Below the pieces are notes generated by a model that had not been told where the DNA came from, searched no databases, and saw only the letters and a list, made by a program, of their open reading frames with translations. Shown here one piece after another: positions 6,352 through 7,216 of a stretch of 7,216 nt of DNA. The number at the start of each line of letters is the position of its first letter. Position 1 is the stretch's first letter. The position numbers and the translations under genes are program-made. Origin of the DNA: JAYEJW01 sp034716535 (GTDB taxonomy: Bacteria > Pseudomonadota > Gammaproteobacteria > Chromatiales > Chromatiaceae); assembly GCA_034716535.1 (NCBI GenBank), contig JAYEJW010000531.1, forward strand, positions 1-7,216, in the 5' to 3' direction.

Positions 6352-7216
6352 ATGTCCTTCGTAAATATGCGTATCACCGGCATGACCTGCGATCACTGTG
6401 CCAGGAGCGCCCAGGACGCACTCAATGCACTGCCCGGCGTTTCCGCGTCCGTCTCTTTCGCCAAGGCGGAGGCGCGGATCGAAACCACCGGCGAAGCCGA
6501 CGCGGCGATGCTGGTGAAGGCGGTTGAGTCCAAAGGATTTGGCGCGGGTCTCTCTTCCGCGACTGACGAGGTCGGCGAGCAAAAGAGCGACAGCCAACTA
6601 AGGGTCGCAATCATCGGTACCGGCTCTGGTGCCTTTGCAGGGGCCATCAAAGCCGCTGAAGAAGGGGCCGTCGTTGCGCTGATCGAGGGCGGTGATGTGA
6701 TCGGCGGGACCTGCGTGAACGTGGGCTGCGTGCCTTCCAAGATCATGATTCGCGGTGCCCACATTGCACACCTGCAGGCCCGCCATGCGTTCGACGGCAT
6801 TGCGCTGAATCGGCCACGGATCGACCGCGGCGCATTGGTCCGACAGCAGCAGGCCCGGGTTGAAGGGCTGCGTCACGCAAAATACGAGCAGATTCTTGCG
6901 ACCAATCCGGACATCAACCTCATTCGCGGTTGGGCGCGGTTCGAGGACGCCCATACCCTTACCGTGACCCGTGCCGATGGCACGAAGAAGACAGTCATCG
7001 CCGATCGAATCTTGATCGCTACCGGTGCGCGGCCCGCCATACCCGATATTCCCGGCCTCCGCGACACACCCTATTGGACCTCCACCGAGGCGCTGGTAGC
7101 CGAGAAGATACCAACGCATCTGGTAGTCATCGGCGGTTCGGTCGTCGCCCTGGAGTTGGCCCAGGCCTATCTACGCCTCGGGGCCAAGGTCACCATCCTT
7201 GCGCGCAGTGTCTTGC
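6352..7216 (+). CDS. merA: Mercuric reductase MerA, 3' end beyond the window
   Basis: A cytoplasmic FAD enzyme that uses NADPH to reduce Hg(II) to volatile Hg(0). The window holds the first 288 residues; the usual length with one metal-binding domain is about 550. In order: an N-terminal heavy-metal-associated domain (about 3-66) with GMTCDHC at 10-16 (Cys13 and Cys16); a short linker; the FAD-binding Rossmann motif IIGTGSGAFAGAIKAAEEGA at 87-106; the redox-active pair GGTCVNVGCVPSK at 118-130 (Cys121 and Cys126); the RHAKYE segment typical of MerA at 184-189; ATGARPAIPDIPGL at 233-246; YWTSTEAL at 251-258; and the start of the NADPH-binding fold, VVIGGSVVALELAQAY, at 268-283. The C-terminal dimerisation domain and its Cys-Cys pair lie outside. 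It is nine bases from merC under the same promoter. Confidence 0.95.
   Translation, partial: MSFVNMRITGMTCDHCARSAQDALNALPGVSASVSFAKAEARIETTGEADAAMLVKAVESKGFGAGLSSATDEVGEQKSDSQLRVAIIGTGSGAFAGAIKAAEEGAVVALIEGGDVIGGTCVNVGCVPSKIMIRGAHIAHLQARHAFDGIALNRPRIDRGALVRQQQARVEGLRHAKYEQILATNPDINLIRGWARFEDAHTLTVTRADGTKKTVIADRILIATGARPAIPDIPGLRDTPYWTSTEALVAEKIPTHLVVIGGSVVALELAQAYLRLGAKVTILARSVL

Noticed and set aside
6130..6597. 155-codon minus-strand open frame across merC and merA
   Set aside because: Antisense shadow of two well-identified genes.
1..7216. CRISPR arrays, tRNA or rRNA genes
   Set aside because: No regularly spaced repeats or RNA-gene signatures were seen on either strand.

Overview
The window is a GC-rich bacterial segment that looks proteobacterial, most likely an uncultured gammaproteobacterium. 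This rests on the family resemblance of the MerR-MerC-MerA proteins, a HugZ-type protein with a DUF2470 tail and a PuuE-type deacetylase, together with high third-position GC. It comes from a draft (probably metagenomic) assembly: a run of exactly 100 Ns interrupts a gene and is flanked by a perfect 127-bp duplication. The taxonomic call is an inference, since there is no rRNA or other marker gene.

Layout, left to right. (1) 1-1871: the 3' part of a large secreted-type multidomain protein (CARDB, unknown beta domain, Pro8 linker, CARDB, carboxypeptidase-regulatory-like, fibronectin III), with its true N-terminus missing. (2) 1872-2333: a non-coding or decayed stretch with a probable fragment of an IS91-type transposase, a perfect 9-bp-stem hairpin and a short sequence resembling an insertion-element end. 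(3) 2334-5123: three co-directional genes. They are a two-domain GNAT acetyltransferase (split by the assembly gap), a PuuE/NodB-like deacetylase whose ATG overlaps the GNAT stop codon by one base, and a HugZ-family heme/FMN-type protein. (4) 5124-5411: a short region with a coding-like remnant and a 9-bp inverted repeat. (5) 5412-7216: a mercury-resistance module with merR on the minus strand, a textbook 19-bp-spacer MerR promoter/operator, then merC and merA, the latter running off the right edge.

In the mercury module, MerR should hold the promoter silent until it binds Hg(II). MerC then brings Hg(II) through the inner membrane, and MerA, carrying its own N-terminal metal-binding domain, reduces it to Hg(0). 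No merT or merP lies between merR and merA. The GNAT and deacetylase genes look translationally coupled, but their substrates cannot be read from sequence. No CRISPR array, tRNA or rRNA was seen. No clearly new system is present; the points most worth checking are the misassembled GNAT gene, the GNAT-deacetylase-HugZ cassette, and the decayed mobile DNA at 1873-2160.
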